Below are positions 14,001-21,297 of a DNA stretch of 25,910 nucleotides, piece after piece; within the stretch, counting starts at the first letter, position 1, and each line of letters starts with the position of its first letter. The notes under the pieces were generated by a model. That model made no database searches. It had not been told where the DNA came from and was given only the letters and a program-made list of their open reading frames with translations. The position numbers and the translations under genes were made by a program. The stretch is from a virus. Where the stretch lies: positions 1-25,910 of the IMG/VR virus record IMGVR_UViG_3300030107_000037; one strand, written 5' to 3'.

Positions 14001-17000
14001 TTAAAGATAGAAAATTTACATTTAAAGTAACTGACGTAGATGAAACCGGTGCTCAAATTCAAAGAGAGGTATCTCCAAATTTTAGTGGTGCATTTAAAGA
14101 CGAAGGTTGGGATTATGGCGTTTATAATTTTGACGAGGTGTATGGAAATGAAGGTTTAGAAAATACCTTTAGAAACCCTCTTGCCAGAGCTTTAGTAATG
14201 GAGTTTGGTGATAACGTAATAGATCCAAAAACCAAAGTAACTTATGTTGGTGAACGTAGAATGCTAGAGGGAGAAGATCTAACTCCAGCAGAAACTAGTC
14301 CAGAAGGTTTTGATACAGAAGTAACATTTCAGGACATAGTAGATTCTATCGATAAAAAACTAACGGATAAAAAAGAAGTAATAGACGTTGATACTGGAAA
14401 GTTTGAAAACCTTGGTGTAGAAATACTAACAGATTTTCTAGATAAAAAAACAGGTGGTCCTTACAATTTAAATGAAGAAAAATTATCTGAAACTGTACTA
14501 GGTGCAGATCTTTTAAAACTACTTGAAAACGATCCTAGAATGAATGTTAAAAACATTCCTGAGTTTATGAAAACTCAAGAATTTAAAAATAGAAGGATTA
14601 CTCTTCAAGATGTTGGAGAGAAAATAATAGATGATTTTGATGCAGCTACTTTTAATGTTAGAGCTTCTCCATTAACTACACCTAGGTATGATACTTATCA
14701 ACTACAAGGTGAAGCTGGATTTGAAGGCGGTGCTAAAGATAAAACCTATGAAGTTCCTATATTTAGTCGGTATGGGGATGGTAGTTTAATGGGTGCTGCA
14801 CCGGGTTATCAGCCTCAAGTAGATCATTATGGTACTGATACATTATCTCATGTAAGATTTAGTGTATATGAACCTTCAAGGGCACTTAGAATTACAGATC
14901 AAGATACAGGTATATTTGACTCTTTAATAGACAATAAGGATTTTATTTTAGTAGAAGAACTTCAATCAGACTTACTAGCTCACGGCTATCGAAAATTTAA
15001 AAAGATTCCTTACACAGTAGAAAAAACTAAACGAGTTGTAGATGCAGCAATTTTTAATCGAAAAGATCTATATCCAGAAGCATCAGAATATTTTAAAATT
15101 TATTCAGACGATCTTTCAAAAGATATAACTGAATTTTTTGATCAGTTAGATAACACACCTCCTCAAGAAACAGGTAAGTATCTGCCAAACAATCCTGATA
15201 AAGGCATACCAGATCCTGATAAAGTTTCTATGAAGTTAGCTAATAAATATACAGAGCGTATACAAAAAGATATAGCAGATGGTAAAATTACTATGGGAGA
15301 GGGAGATGATGCCCAAGAACTATTATCTCAGATTTTAACTTATGTACAAGAACCCGGTTATTTTGCTTCAGAGAGTAAATACATATTAGGTAATAAAAAT
15401 ATAGCTAGACAAAGAGCTATAAATAAAGATGCAAGAAGAAACCCAAAAAAATTTGGATCTCCACCTATTAAAAAGAATATTGAATCTGTTGAGTTAAATA
15501 TACAAACTTTAATTAATCAAGCTAATGATATGGGTATAGATAAAATTGTCTTTCCTCATTTTGATATGATTGCTGCAATGAGATTTAAGGGTGCTTCATT
15601 AAAAGCTGCAATAAATAATAAATCAATTAAAAGGGATCTTTTTGGTGATCTTATATTTGATAATGATGGTGATCCTGTTCTTACAGATGGTAACGCTCTC
15701 TATCGAAATTATGTAACAGATTTTAATAAAGCTTTAAATAAATTTAAAACAGAATATCCAGAAATAAAAATAGAAACTGGCGTAGAATTACCATATAAAC
15801 CTTTTGCAGGAACTGAAAATCTTAGGACAGACGGTGTAGTAATTGACATATCAGAAATGAAAAAAATATACGATTTAGAAAAACCAAAATTTGCCGAAGG
15901 AGGCGTAATAATGAAAGATCAAATGCAGATGGCCTTTATGCAAGAAGGTGGTTTAAGAGATGACGGTATGGATGTAGATCCAGTGTCAGGTAACGAAATA
16001 CCTTCGGGTTCTATGGCTAGTGAGGTTCGAGATGATATACCGGCTCAACTATCCGAAGGTGAGTATGTAGTTCCTGCTGATGTCGTACAATACTTTGGTG
16101 TAAAGTTTTTTGAAGATTTAAGAATGGAAGCTAAAAGAGGTTTAGCTGACATGGAATCTAATGGTAGAATAGGTGGTGAGCCTATAGATATGCCAATGGA
16201 TATGCCAATGAATCAGGGTGGTATGATGCAGACTAAAGAGCAGACAGTACCAACAGATACAGGTGTAGCTTATAATGTTGGTGGTATGACATCAAACCTT
16301 TATAACAATCCTACTAGAATGGATCAACAAGTTAATGCTGTTAGTTCTAATATGGGTAGCAATCCTCAAGGTATGGATATGCAAAACCGTACTCAAGCTA
16401 TGATGACTCCTGAACAGATGGATCAAGTTAATCCACCACCGCCACCTAGAGGTTTTAATCCCGGTGGTCTAACTGGCAATGAAGCTGCAGCTTATAATTA
16501 TGTTACAACTCCTACTATGCCTAATCCCATGTATCAAACTCCCGGAGCTAGTTATATGTATGCAGCTCCACCACAGCTAACAACAACTGCACAAGAAACA
16601 ACACCTTCAGTTGAATATTGTGATGGAGTAGGTATGGACTATGATCCAATTACAAAAATGTGTATACCTAGACCAATAGAACAAACACCACAAGGTAGTG
16701 AGGATAATGATGATCCCGGTACTAATTTACCTAAAGTAGAACCTGATAAGTGGATGGAAGATTTTGACTACAGTGGTACTGACGAAGGTATGCAAAACTT
16801 ACTACAACAAAGTTTAGATTTACTAGATCCACCAGAAAGAACAGGATTTGGTGGAGCAGTTGCTGGTCTTTTAGATAAAGGAATTTTTGGTAAGTTTAGT
16901 GCAGGAAGTAACGCTGCAAAAGTAGCTGCTAACATAATTATACTTGATCATTATGGTGTAGATACAACAGCATTAAGTACAAAATATAAAAATTATGTAG

Positions 17001-17518
17001 AAGCTAACTTAAGCGGTGTTCCACGAGGGTTATATAATGGAGACTCTTTTGCTAAACAAGCTGCTATAAAACATGGTTTAAGTTTAGGTCGTGGTGCTGT
17101 AGATCCATTCGAAAATCCAATATTTAAAAGTAAAGAAGACTACAGAAAGTTTCTTGAAAACTCTGAAAGAAAAGAAAACATTAGACGTAGATATTCAGAA
17201 ATGGACATTAGTCCTCTAAGAAGCACAGGTAAAGAGTTAACTGAAAAACAAAAACAAGATGCTAAGAGTGATGCTGGATTAGCAGAAGCAGCTAAAATTA
17301 TTGCTAGACAAGGTGATGATGGACCAACTGCTGCACAAAAAGCTGCTGCTCGAAAAAGAGGTGATGAAATTAGCAAGCGACAAAAAGAAAAAATAATAGC
17401 TTCTGGCGATACCTACTCAACTGATACTAAAAAAGCACTAAAACAAATGAAGGATAGAGGTACGTTTAACGTAGGTGGTCGTAACAAAGGCGGCTTAATG
17501 AAAAAGAAAAAGAAATAA
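11048..17518 (+). CDS. giant multidomain polyvalent protein with HELQH metallopeptidase-like domain
   Basis: The protein has 2156 residues in one frame. In order: a Gly-rich hydrophobic region (about 40-95, GVGSVLPGIGTAM); a peptidase-like domain with HELQH (286-290) and a probable third zinc ligand in SEVEA (400-404); KYSEGGL (492-498); a small domain seen in phage virion proteins (WYTMPTVAEDGSQYTSDQIR); FDKGGL (591-596); a block with IPGDVLTGKK (about 717); and an unassigned middle. The C-terminal half holds a domain with VEELQSDLLAHGYRK (1302-1316), its partner segment QANDMGIDKIVFPHFD, EVRDDIPAQLSEGEYVVPAD (about 1660-1680), a Met/Gln/Pro-rich stretch and a KGGLMKKKKK end. This layout fits phage polyvalent proteins, thought to travel in the virion and enter the host. 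The location between portal and scaffold agrees. Confidence 0.8.
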   Translation: MAKQSSMSPQDYAQSYMKGLGITPIDDVNTDLTFKDAAIGVGSVLPGIGTAMTVSEIEEELKKENPSYGKIVLLGGSELIGLIPGLGTAAKAGLRKVAKKVGANKVVDALDSIPDSKDVAKKQILAGPGAEGYSNRSLYKAQELKAEGYSPKEIEEITGRVQVGGPEDYVPSKKVKYPQVPFKFEIPDKGIIIRKNDGYITLREASKQRPIRVGNLIPTHTKLFEQYPDLKNIGVYIDPKLGSGAHFDITDGSYGSIVIGPEHSGYKQFLADGNVNNPEFRRVFFHELQHAAQAKDFQHAALEQLGGGPDDYVLTASGRNPFGEDFAKAAINNNPKLVEIRDKMIKLFKEDTRGLDATSKVGFGGKTSLVYSNPETAKKMAELMKELDYESYKTYLQTASEVEAAVVGARAKPTFAKKQPSVSSEVSKRKDVETYAEYAQGYSDSKIKKLLKRMTTRKADLTEEEIESLTKRGVNFVRYAVGIDDKIEGIVKYSEGGLVDTGKKTPEGRIIWNDGGKDYSERTTTFEIDGKWYTMPTVAEDGSQYTSDQIRDYVAKYGPIDFITGEKLPEFKSRKDAEEYATSRSNTRKSFDKGGLATQMDNLFDAEGRRRRKDRPVVEEYVHPLTTVPFFDRPLGASTRDQIKFIDEDGNAHYETVLGDTYTIKLNPDQRRFHQKFQEDVLPVIKEYVKDPKLPTKKQAVDFGKAVLEETVDIASIPGDVLTGKKSAAEITNMDILDLATLTSVGASAFNVPKDSLRMASVAGMFGRKKTPVEEYLTPVEVDLDESKLVDLIDEDAKKFKLFNPRLQNEFNLTYNDVIKQEFKPLKFDETGGRRSTLIDPKIHGNNRLKSYVSNRVLDRYTSLMDDSQVIKSMEFNPAGKEKALNELDDWLKITTDITSNQVKEKFNRFLTEQPGLVLKLSAANKLLKKYNDLDQQEGMSPAEMRLVSSKLRSADNLQQVTMAEILDRFFDETVVYTPDPGQIFKDRKFTFKVTDVDETGAQIQREVSPNFSGAFKDEGWDYGVYNFDEVYGNEGLENTFRNPLARALVMEFGDNVIDPKTKVTYVGERRMLEGEDLTPAETSPEGFDTEVTFQDIVDSIDKKLTDKKEVIDVDTGKFENLGVEILTDFLDKKTGGPYNLNEEKLSETVLGADLLKLLENDPRMNVKNIPEFMKTQEFKNRRITLQDVGEKIIDDFDAATFNVRASPLTTPRYDTYQLQGEAGFEGGAKDKTYEVPIFSRYGDGSLMGAAPGYQPQVDHYGTDTLSHVRFSVYEPSRALRITDQDTGIFDSLIDNKDFILVEELQSDLLAHGYRKFKKIPYTVEKTKRVVDAAIFNRKDLYPEASEYFKIYSDDLSKDITEFFDQLDNTPPQETGKYLPNNPDKGIPDPDKVSMKLANKYTERIQKDIADGKITMGEGDDAQELLSQILTYVQEPGYFASESKYILGNKNIARQRAINKDARRNPKKFGSPPIKKNIESVELNIQTLINQANDMGIDKIVFPHFDMIAAMRFKGASLKAAINNKSIKRDLFGDLIFDNDGDPVLTDGNALYRNYVTDFNKALNKFKTEYPEIKIETGVELPYKPFAGTENLRTDGVVIDISEMKKIYDLEKPKFAEGGVIMKDQMQMAFMQEGGLRDDGMDVDPVSGNEIPSGSMASEVRDDIPAQLSEGEYVVPADVVQYFGVKFFEDLRMEAKRGLADMESNGRIGGEPIDMPMDMPMNQGGMMQTKEQTVPTDTGVAYNVGGMTSNLYNNPTRMDQQVNAVSSNMGSNPQGMDMQNRTQAMMTPEQMDQVNPPPPPRGFNPGGLTGNEAAAYNYVTTPTMPNPMYQTPGASYMYAAPPQLTTTAQETTPSVEYCDGVGMDYDPITKMCIPRPIEQTPQGSEDNDDPGTNLPKVEPDKWMEDFDYSGTDEGMQNLLQQSLDLLDPPERTGFGGAVAGLLDKGIFGKFSAGSNAAKVAANIIILDHYGVDTTALSTKYKNYVEANLSGVPRGLYNGDSFAKQAAIKHGLSLGRGAVDPFENPIFKSKEDYRKFLENSERKENIRRRYSEMDISPLRSTGKELTEKQKQDAKSDAGLAEAAKIIARQGDDGPTAAQKAAARKRGDEISKRQKEKIIASGDTYSTDTKKALKQMKDRGTFNVGGRNKGGLMKKKKK

Positions 17519-17536
17519 TATCCGAATAACTATAAG

Positions 17537-17559
17537 GCTACCCAGCAATAACGCTGGCC
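17537..17559 (+). other. hairpin in the leader of the scaffold gene
   Basis: CCAGC (17542-17546) and GCTGG (17553-17557) form a 5-bp GC stem around AATAAC. No T run follows, so it is unlikely to end transcription by itself. It sits 20 bases before the AAGGAG ribosome site of the scaffold gene and may be a processing site or mRNA stabiliser after the giant gene. Confidence 0.35.
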
Positions 17560-17578
17560 CCAACATAAGGAGAATACA

Positions 17579-18523
17579 ATGCCTGAATTACAAGCAATAG
17601 AAACCCCAAAGACTGCCGGTTTTGTACAACGTGGAAGTAACTATGCACGTAAACAAGAACGGTTAAAAAAAGAAGAAGAAGAAATTGCTAAACTAGAGGC
17701 ACAACAACGTGGTGAAGAAGTTGAAGAAAATGAACCCGATGGCGAAGGATCTGAGACAGCCGAAGTACAGGCCACAGGTAATACCGAACAAAAAGAAACC
17801 GACATTAAAGAAGAAGCACAAGAAGATGATTCTAAATTAAGTCGGGAGGAAAAGTCTTTTAAGAAACGCTACGGTGATCTTAGAAGACATATGTCTGAAA
17901 AAGAAAAAGAGTGGAACGATAAACTTACTGCACTCGAAAACAGAATGAAGGGTGAGTCTATTATACCACCTAAGTCAGACGAAGACATTGAAGAGTGGGC
18001 AAAAGAATACCCAGATGTAGCAGGAATAGTAGAAACTATTGCAGCTAGAAAAGCTCAAGAGATGTATAAGAAAGCTGAATCACGTCTAGCTGAGTTAGAT
18101 GAAATACAATATGAAGCTAACCGTAAATCAGCAGAAGCAATAATTCGTGAAACACATCCAGACTTTGATACATTACGTAAAGCAGATGAGTTTCATGACT
18201 GGGCAGAAGAACAACCTAAATGGGTTCAGGATGCAATCTACGAAAACGCAGATGATCCAGCTTCTGTCGTAAGAGTTATTGATCTGTATAAGGTCGATAA
18301 AGGACTTACTAAAACTGCAAAGAAGGCAAGCACGAAAGCTGCCGCATCTTTGGTAAGCAAAGGTTCAAAGGCTAGTGTAGACACAGACGAATCTTCTACT
18401 CAAATAAGAGAGTCTGAAGTTGCAAAGATGTCTGCAAAAGAATTTGAAAAACGTCAAGATGATATTAATAAAGCCATGCGTAATGGTAAATTCATCTATG
18501 ATGTAACAGGTAATGCACGATAG
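17579..18523 (+). CDS. head scaffolding protein
   Basis: The protein has 314 residues, is highly charged and is almost all helical, as expected of a capsid scaffold that guides coat assembly and leaves or is degraded before packaging. The N-terminal half is Glu-rich and disordered (KKEEEEIAKLEAQQRGEE). The middle has coiled coils (SREEKSFKKRYGDLRRHMSE). The C-terminus, KMSAKEFEKRQDDINKAMRN with GKFIYDVTGNAR, is a typical coat-binding end. It starts at ATG 17579 after AAGGAG. It is followed by the coat protein gene behind a separate promoter, the usual order in tailed phages. Confidence 0.87.
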   Translation: MPELQAIETPKTAGFVQRGSNYARKQERLKKEEEEIAKLEAQQRGEEVEENEPDGEGSETAEVQATGNTEQKETDIKEEAQEDDSKLSREEKSFKKRYGDLRRHMSEKEKEWNDKLTALENRMKGESIIPPKSDEDIEEWAKEYPDVAGIVETIAARKAQEMYKKAESRLAELDEIQYEANRKSAEAIIRETHPDFDTLRKADEFHDWAEEQPKWVQDAIYENADDPASVVRVIDLYKVDKGLTKTAKKASTKAAASLVSKGSKASVDTDESSTQIRESEVAKMSAKEFEKRQDDINKAMRNGKFIYDVTGNAR

Positions 18524-18526
18524 GTG

Positions 18527-18562
18527 TTGACAAAACAAAACCTTAGTGTATAACTAGGAGTA
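18527..18562 (+). promoter_or_regulatory. sigma70-type promoter for the major coat gene
   Basis: TTGACA (18527-18532) and TATAAC (18549-18554), with 16 bp between, match the consensus at 6/6 and 5/6. It begins three bases after the scaffold stop and should start transcription near 18561, leaving a long leader of about 208 bases before the coat gene. An extra promoter here would raise coat protein above scaffold, in keeping with need. Confidence 0.72.
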
Positions 18563-18768
18563 TTTAAAGAGCCTCCCATCCGGGACTACCTCTCTTACTC
18601 TCACTAAAAACTTAAACACAAATGGGAACTACCTAAGCAAGTACAGGCCCGTAAGGATAACGGTTGGCCGACTGTTAGCCTAACGCACCCTAGAAAACGT
18701 TTAGCCTCTTATTACGGTTGTTTGGGTTCCTTAACTTGAAACGCCAATAAATTCTAAGGAGAAGAACA
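18563..18768 (+). ncRNA. long, possibly structured leader of the coat gene
   Basis: About 200 bases without a gene, more GC-rich than the rest of the window's spacers. A hairpin can form from GGC-CCGT (18646-18652) with ACGG-(TTG)-GCC (18660-18669) around AAGGATA. GGAAC (18625-18629) can close with GTTCC (18726-18730), which would make a multibranch unit of about 100 bases. The end carries TAAGGAGAAG, a good ribosome site, before ATG 18769. It does not look like a tRNA or a riboswitch I know. It could be an mRNA stabiliser or a translational control element. Folding is by eye only. Confidence 0.4.
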
Positions 18769-19842
18769 ATGGCATTTACATCCGCATCGGGTTACGGAAA
18801 CCTACCTAACGGTAATTTTTCATCCGTAATCTATTCTAAAAAGGTACAGCTTGCTTTTCGCAAGTCTACCGTTGCTGGTGATATTACAAACTCTGATTAT
18901 TTTGGGGAGATTGCTGCTCAAGGTGATACAGTGAAAATCATCAAAGAACCTGAAATCTCAGTTAGTTCTTATGCTCGTGGTACAACAATTACTGCACAAG
19001 ATCTTGACGATGAAGATTTCTCACTTGTTGTTGATAAGTCAAATTATTTTGCCTTTAAAATTGACGACATTGAAGAAGCTCACTCACATGTGAACTTCAT
19101 GGACTTGGCTACAAACCGAGCCGCATATCGTTTATCTGATCAGTACGACCAAGAAGTTCTTGGCTACTTGTCAGGTTTCAAACAGTCTGCTTTACATGCT
19201 AAAGCTGATACAGTTAACGACCAAGTAAATGGTACAAAAGCTGTTTCAAGCGCAGGTACAGACGAATTGTTATCAAGCATGAAGCTGAAAAAAGGCGACT
19301 TTGGTAATATTACAACTACTTCTGCTGGGGATCACTCAATTCCACTAGCAGCACGTTTACCCGGAGCAACAGCTCTACCAACTGCCACAGCTTCACCAGC
19401 AATGGTTGTAGCTCGTATGGCTCGTTTACTTGATCAACAACAGGTTGATAAAGATGGACGTTGGTTAGTAGTTGATCCAGTATTCATGGAACTTCTTGCA
19501 GACGAAGATTCACGTTTCTTCAATGCAGATTTCGGTGAGTCAGGTGGACTACGTAACGGTCTTGCTGTGAATAACTTCCACGGTTTTCGTGTTTATTCAT
19601 CCAGCAATTTACCAGCAGTTGGCACTGGACCGGGAACAACTGGTTCCGCAAACCAAAATGCTAACTTCGGTGTAATCGTTGCAGGTCATGATTCTGCTGT
19701 CGCAACTGCGGAGCAAATCAATAAGACCGAAACATATCGTGATCCTGACAGCTTTGCTGACATTGTTCGTGGTATGCACCTTTATGGACGTAAAATTTTA
19801 CGCCCAGAAGGTATTGTAACCGCTAAATATAACGCAGCATAG
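18769..19842 (+). CDS. major capsid (coat) protein
   Basis: The protein has 357 residues and follows scaffold behind a strong promoter and ribosome site. The sequence reads as an HK97-fold coat protein of the podovirus type. An N-terminal arm with VIYSKKVQLAFRKSTVAGDI and GDTVKIIKEPEISVSSYARG is followed by a helix region VNFMDLATNRAAYRLSDQYD (the long spine helix). The A-domain portion contains MARLLDQQQVDKDGRWLVVD, and the chain ends HLYGRKILRPEGIVTAKYNA. No protease cleavage is evident. It assembles on the scaffold and forms the shell that terminase fills. Length is normal for the family. Confidence 0.9.
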   Translation: MAFTSASGYGNLPNGNFSSVIYSKKVQLAFRKSTVAGDITNSDYFGEIAAQGDTVKIIKEPEISVSSYARGTTITAQDLDDEDFSLVVDKSNYFAFKIDDIEEAHSHVNFMDLATNRAAYRLSDQYDQEVLGYLSGFKQSALHAKADTVNDQVNGTKAVSSAGTDELLSSMKLKKGDFGNITTTSAGDHSIPLAARLPGATALPTATASPAMVVARMARLLDQQQVDKDGRWLVVDPVFMELLADEDSRFFNADFGESGGLRNGLAVNNFHGFRVYSSSNLPAVGTGPGTTGSANQNANFGVIVAGHDSAVATAEQINKTETYRDPDSFADIVRGMHLYGRKILRPEGIVTAKYNAA

Positions 19843-19855
19843 GAGGGATTGAATT

Positions 19856-20392
19856 ATGGCTACTATTTCTATGAGCACGAACTCAGCCTCTACTTCCAAC
19901 AATGGCGGTACTGGTAATAAGCAGCTTCGTGGAAGCTTGGTAACTCTGCAAAACGATATTGATCTTGCAGATGCTATCTTACAAAACGGTGGTACTGCAC
20001 TAGCGGCAAATGATATTATTGAAGCTATTGCTGTTCCTGCAAACACTTTAATCCTACATGCAGGATTTAAAGTTGTCACTGCAATGGCAGGTACTACCAC
20101 TGACTCTGCTATTCATGTTGGTATTACAGGAACAGATGTAGATATCTTTGCTGCATCATTTGACCTTGATGGTGCATCAGTAGGCGCTCATACTCCTGCT
20201 ATCACATCTTCAGGTGTATGTTCTAACTTACCTGTATTTACTGCATCAGCAGATACTATTGACGTAGAGATTCATACGTCAGGCGGAACTATCACTGGTG
20301 GTATTATTCGTGTTTATGCAGTATGCGTATTAATGGATGATGTCTCACAGTCTGGCTCTGCTCAAGAAGTAGATCGTGATCTACTAGCATAA
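19856..20392 (+). CDS. second head protein, probably decoration or minor coat
   Basis: The protein has 178 residues, is beta-rich and Ser/Thr/Ala/Gly-rich, and starts 13 bases after the coat stop with AGGAGGG as ribosome site. Blocks include RGSLVTLQNDIDLADAILQN, NDIIEAIAVPANTLILHAGF, DSAIHVGITGTDVDIFAASF and GGIIRVYAVCVLMDDVSQSG. It looks like a virion surface or head-completion protein, and this slot after the coat gene in related marine phages holds such a protein. It ends the head unit, since a terminator-like hairpin follows. The exact role is inferred from position. Confidence 0.75.
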   Translation: MATISMSTNSASTSNNGGTGNKQLRGSLVTLQNDIDLADAILQNGGTALAANDIIEAIAVPANTLILHAGFKVVTAMAGTTTDSAIHVGITGTDVDIFAASFDLDGASVGAHTPAITSSGVCSNLPVFTASADTIDVEIHTSGGTITGGIIRVYAVCVLMDDVSQSGSAQEVDRDLLA

Positions 20393-20401
20393 AATAACTT
20401 T

Positions 20402-20428
20402 AGGGGCTGCTTTTTAGGTGGCCCCTTT
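20402..20428 (+). terminator. terminator-like hairpin after the head genes
   Basis: AGGGGCTGC (20402-20410) pairs with GGTGGCCCCT (20417-20426). Nine pairs form, including two G-T pairs, around a T-rich loop, and TTT follows. The downstream T run is short, so termination may be partial. It lies ten bases after the stop at 20392 and 12 before the next start. Confidence 0.65.
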
Positions 20429-20439
20429 AGAACATCTAA

Positions 20440-20832
20440 ATGATACTTAAAGCTAAGAATAAATTATCTGATTGGGATGTTAGGGTATTCAACATAAGTG
20501 AAGTGTATTCACAAATGGATGAAGCTGCCTTATTAGATAGAAATTTTTTAGCTGCTATAAAGAAATCACTAGATAATAATGGAATGCTTTGGCCTCCTAT
20601 AGTTTGGACACAAGAAACTTTTTTAGTTTATTGTCAAGAGCAACCACATAGACAAGACCCTAACAAACTTATAGACATAAATTTAAAGTATCGTTGTGCT
20701 ATAGGAAACAATAGATTTAACTACGCTAAAGAAAATGGATATAAACAAATAGAATGTGTTTATGTTCCAACTTGGCAAGATAAAGATGCAGTATTAAAAA
20801 TAACTAAAATGGAATACTGTGTAGACTTTTAA
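20440..20832 (+). CDS. ParB/sulfiredoxin-like small protein
   Basis: The protein has 130 residues with no clear ribosome site before ATG 20440. The pattern AIKKSLDNNGMLWPPIVW, then LKYRCAIGNNRFNYAKENGY and KQIECVYV, resembles the ParB N-terminal/sulfiredoxin-like fold. In that fold a 'P-I-V' strand and a G-x-x-R-x-x-A/Y helix segment form a nucleotide- or DNA-interacting site (compare the ParB box GxxR). The usual ParB helix-turn-helix is absent. It lies just past a terminator-like hairpin, between head and tail genes, where it fits none of the structural roles. It may be a late-acquired cargo gene or a DNA-binding or modification factor. The fold call is moderate; the function is unknown. 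Confidence 0.6.
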   Translation: MILKAKNKLSDWDVRVFNISEVYSQMDEAALLDRNFLAAIKKSLDNNGMLWPPIVWTQETFLVYCQEQPHRQDPNKLIDINLKYRCAIGNNRFNYAKENGYKQIECVYVPTWQDKDAVLKITKMEYCVDF

Positions 20833-20849
20833 ATAAAAAGGATTCAAAC

Positions 20850-21287
20850 ATGGCTATTACAACAGCAATGTGTACAAGTTTTAAAGCAGAACTTCTTGGT
20901 GGTATCCATGATTTGGATACACACACTATAAAATTAGCATTAATTAAATCATCTATGTCTGGTACATATAATGCAGCTACCACTAATTATTCAGATGTTA
21001 CAGGTAACTCTGATGAAGCTAGTGGCACTAACTATTCTGCAGGTGGTCAAAACCTAGATAGTCCTGCTATTACTACGTCTGGAACTACTGCAATGGTAGA
21101 CTTTGCAGATGAAGTATTTTCAAATGTAACAACTTCAGCAGATGGTTGTATTATATATAATTCTTCTGCATCAAACAAAGCTATTTGTGTAATTGATTTT
21201 GGTGGTACAGTTAGTGCTACAGCAGGTGATTTAACTATTGAGTTTCCTGCAGTAGGAACAAGCACTGCAGTAATACGTATTGCCTAA
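20850..21287 (+). CDS. small beta-rich virion protein
   Basis: The protein has 145 residues and starts at ATG 20850 after AAAAGGATT. It is Ser/Thr/Ala/Gly-rich with alternating strands. The opening MAITTAMCTSFKAELLGGIH followed by HTIKLALIKSSMSG is a recurrent phage motif. GTNYSAGGQNLDSPAITTSG, MVDFADEVFSNVTTSADGCI and CVIDFGGTVSATAGDLTIEF complete a compact beta sandwich. Proteins of this type occur in many tailed phages near tail or neck genes as structural proteins without a fixed name. The place before the tail tubular genes agrees. Confidence 0.78.
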   Translation: MAITTAMCTSFKAELLGGIHDLDTHTIKLALIKSSMSGTYNAATTNYSDVTGNSDEASGTNYSAGGQNLDSPAITTSGTTAMVDFADEVFSNVTTSADGCIIYNSSASNKAICVIDFGGTVSATAGDLTIEFPAVGTSTAVIRIA

Positions 21288-21297
21288 GAGATAAATT

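Noticed and set aside
18601-18740. tRNA or known riboswitch in the coat leader
   Set aside because: No acceptor stem, anticodon arm or T-loop consensus can be drawn, and no known riboswitch core was recognised.
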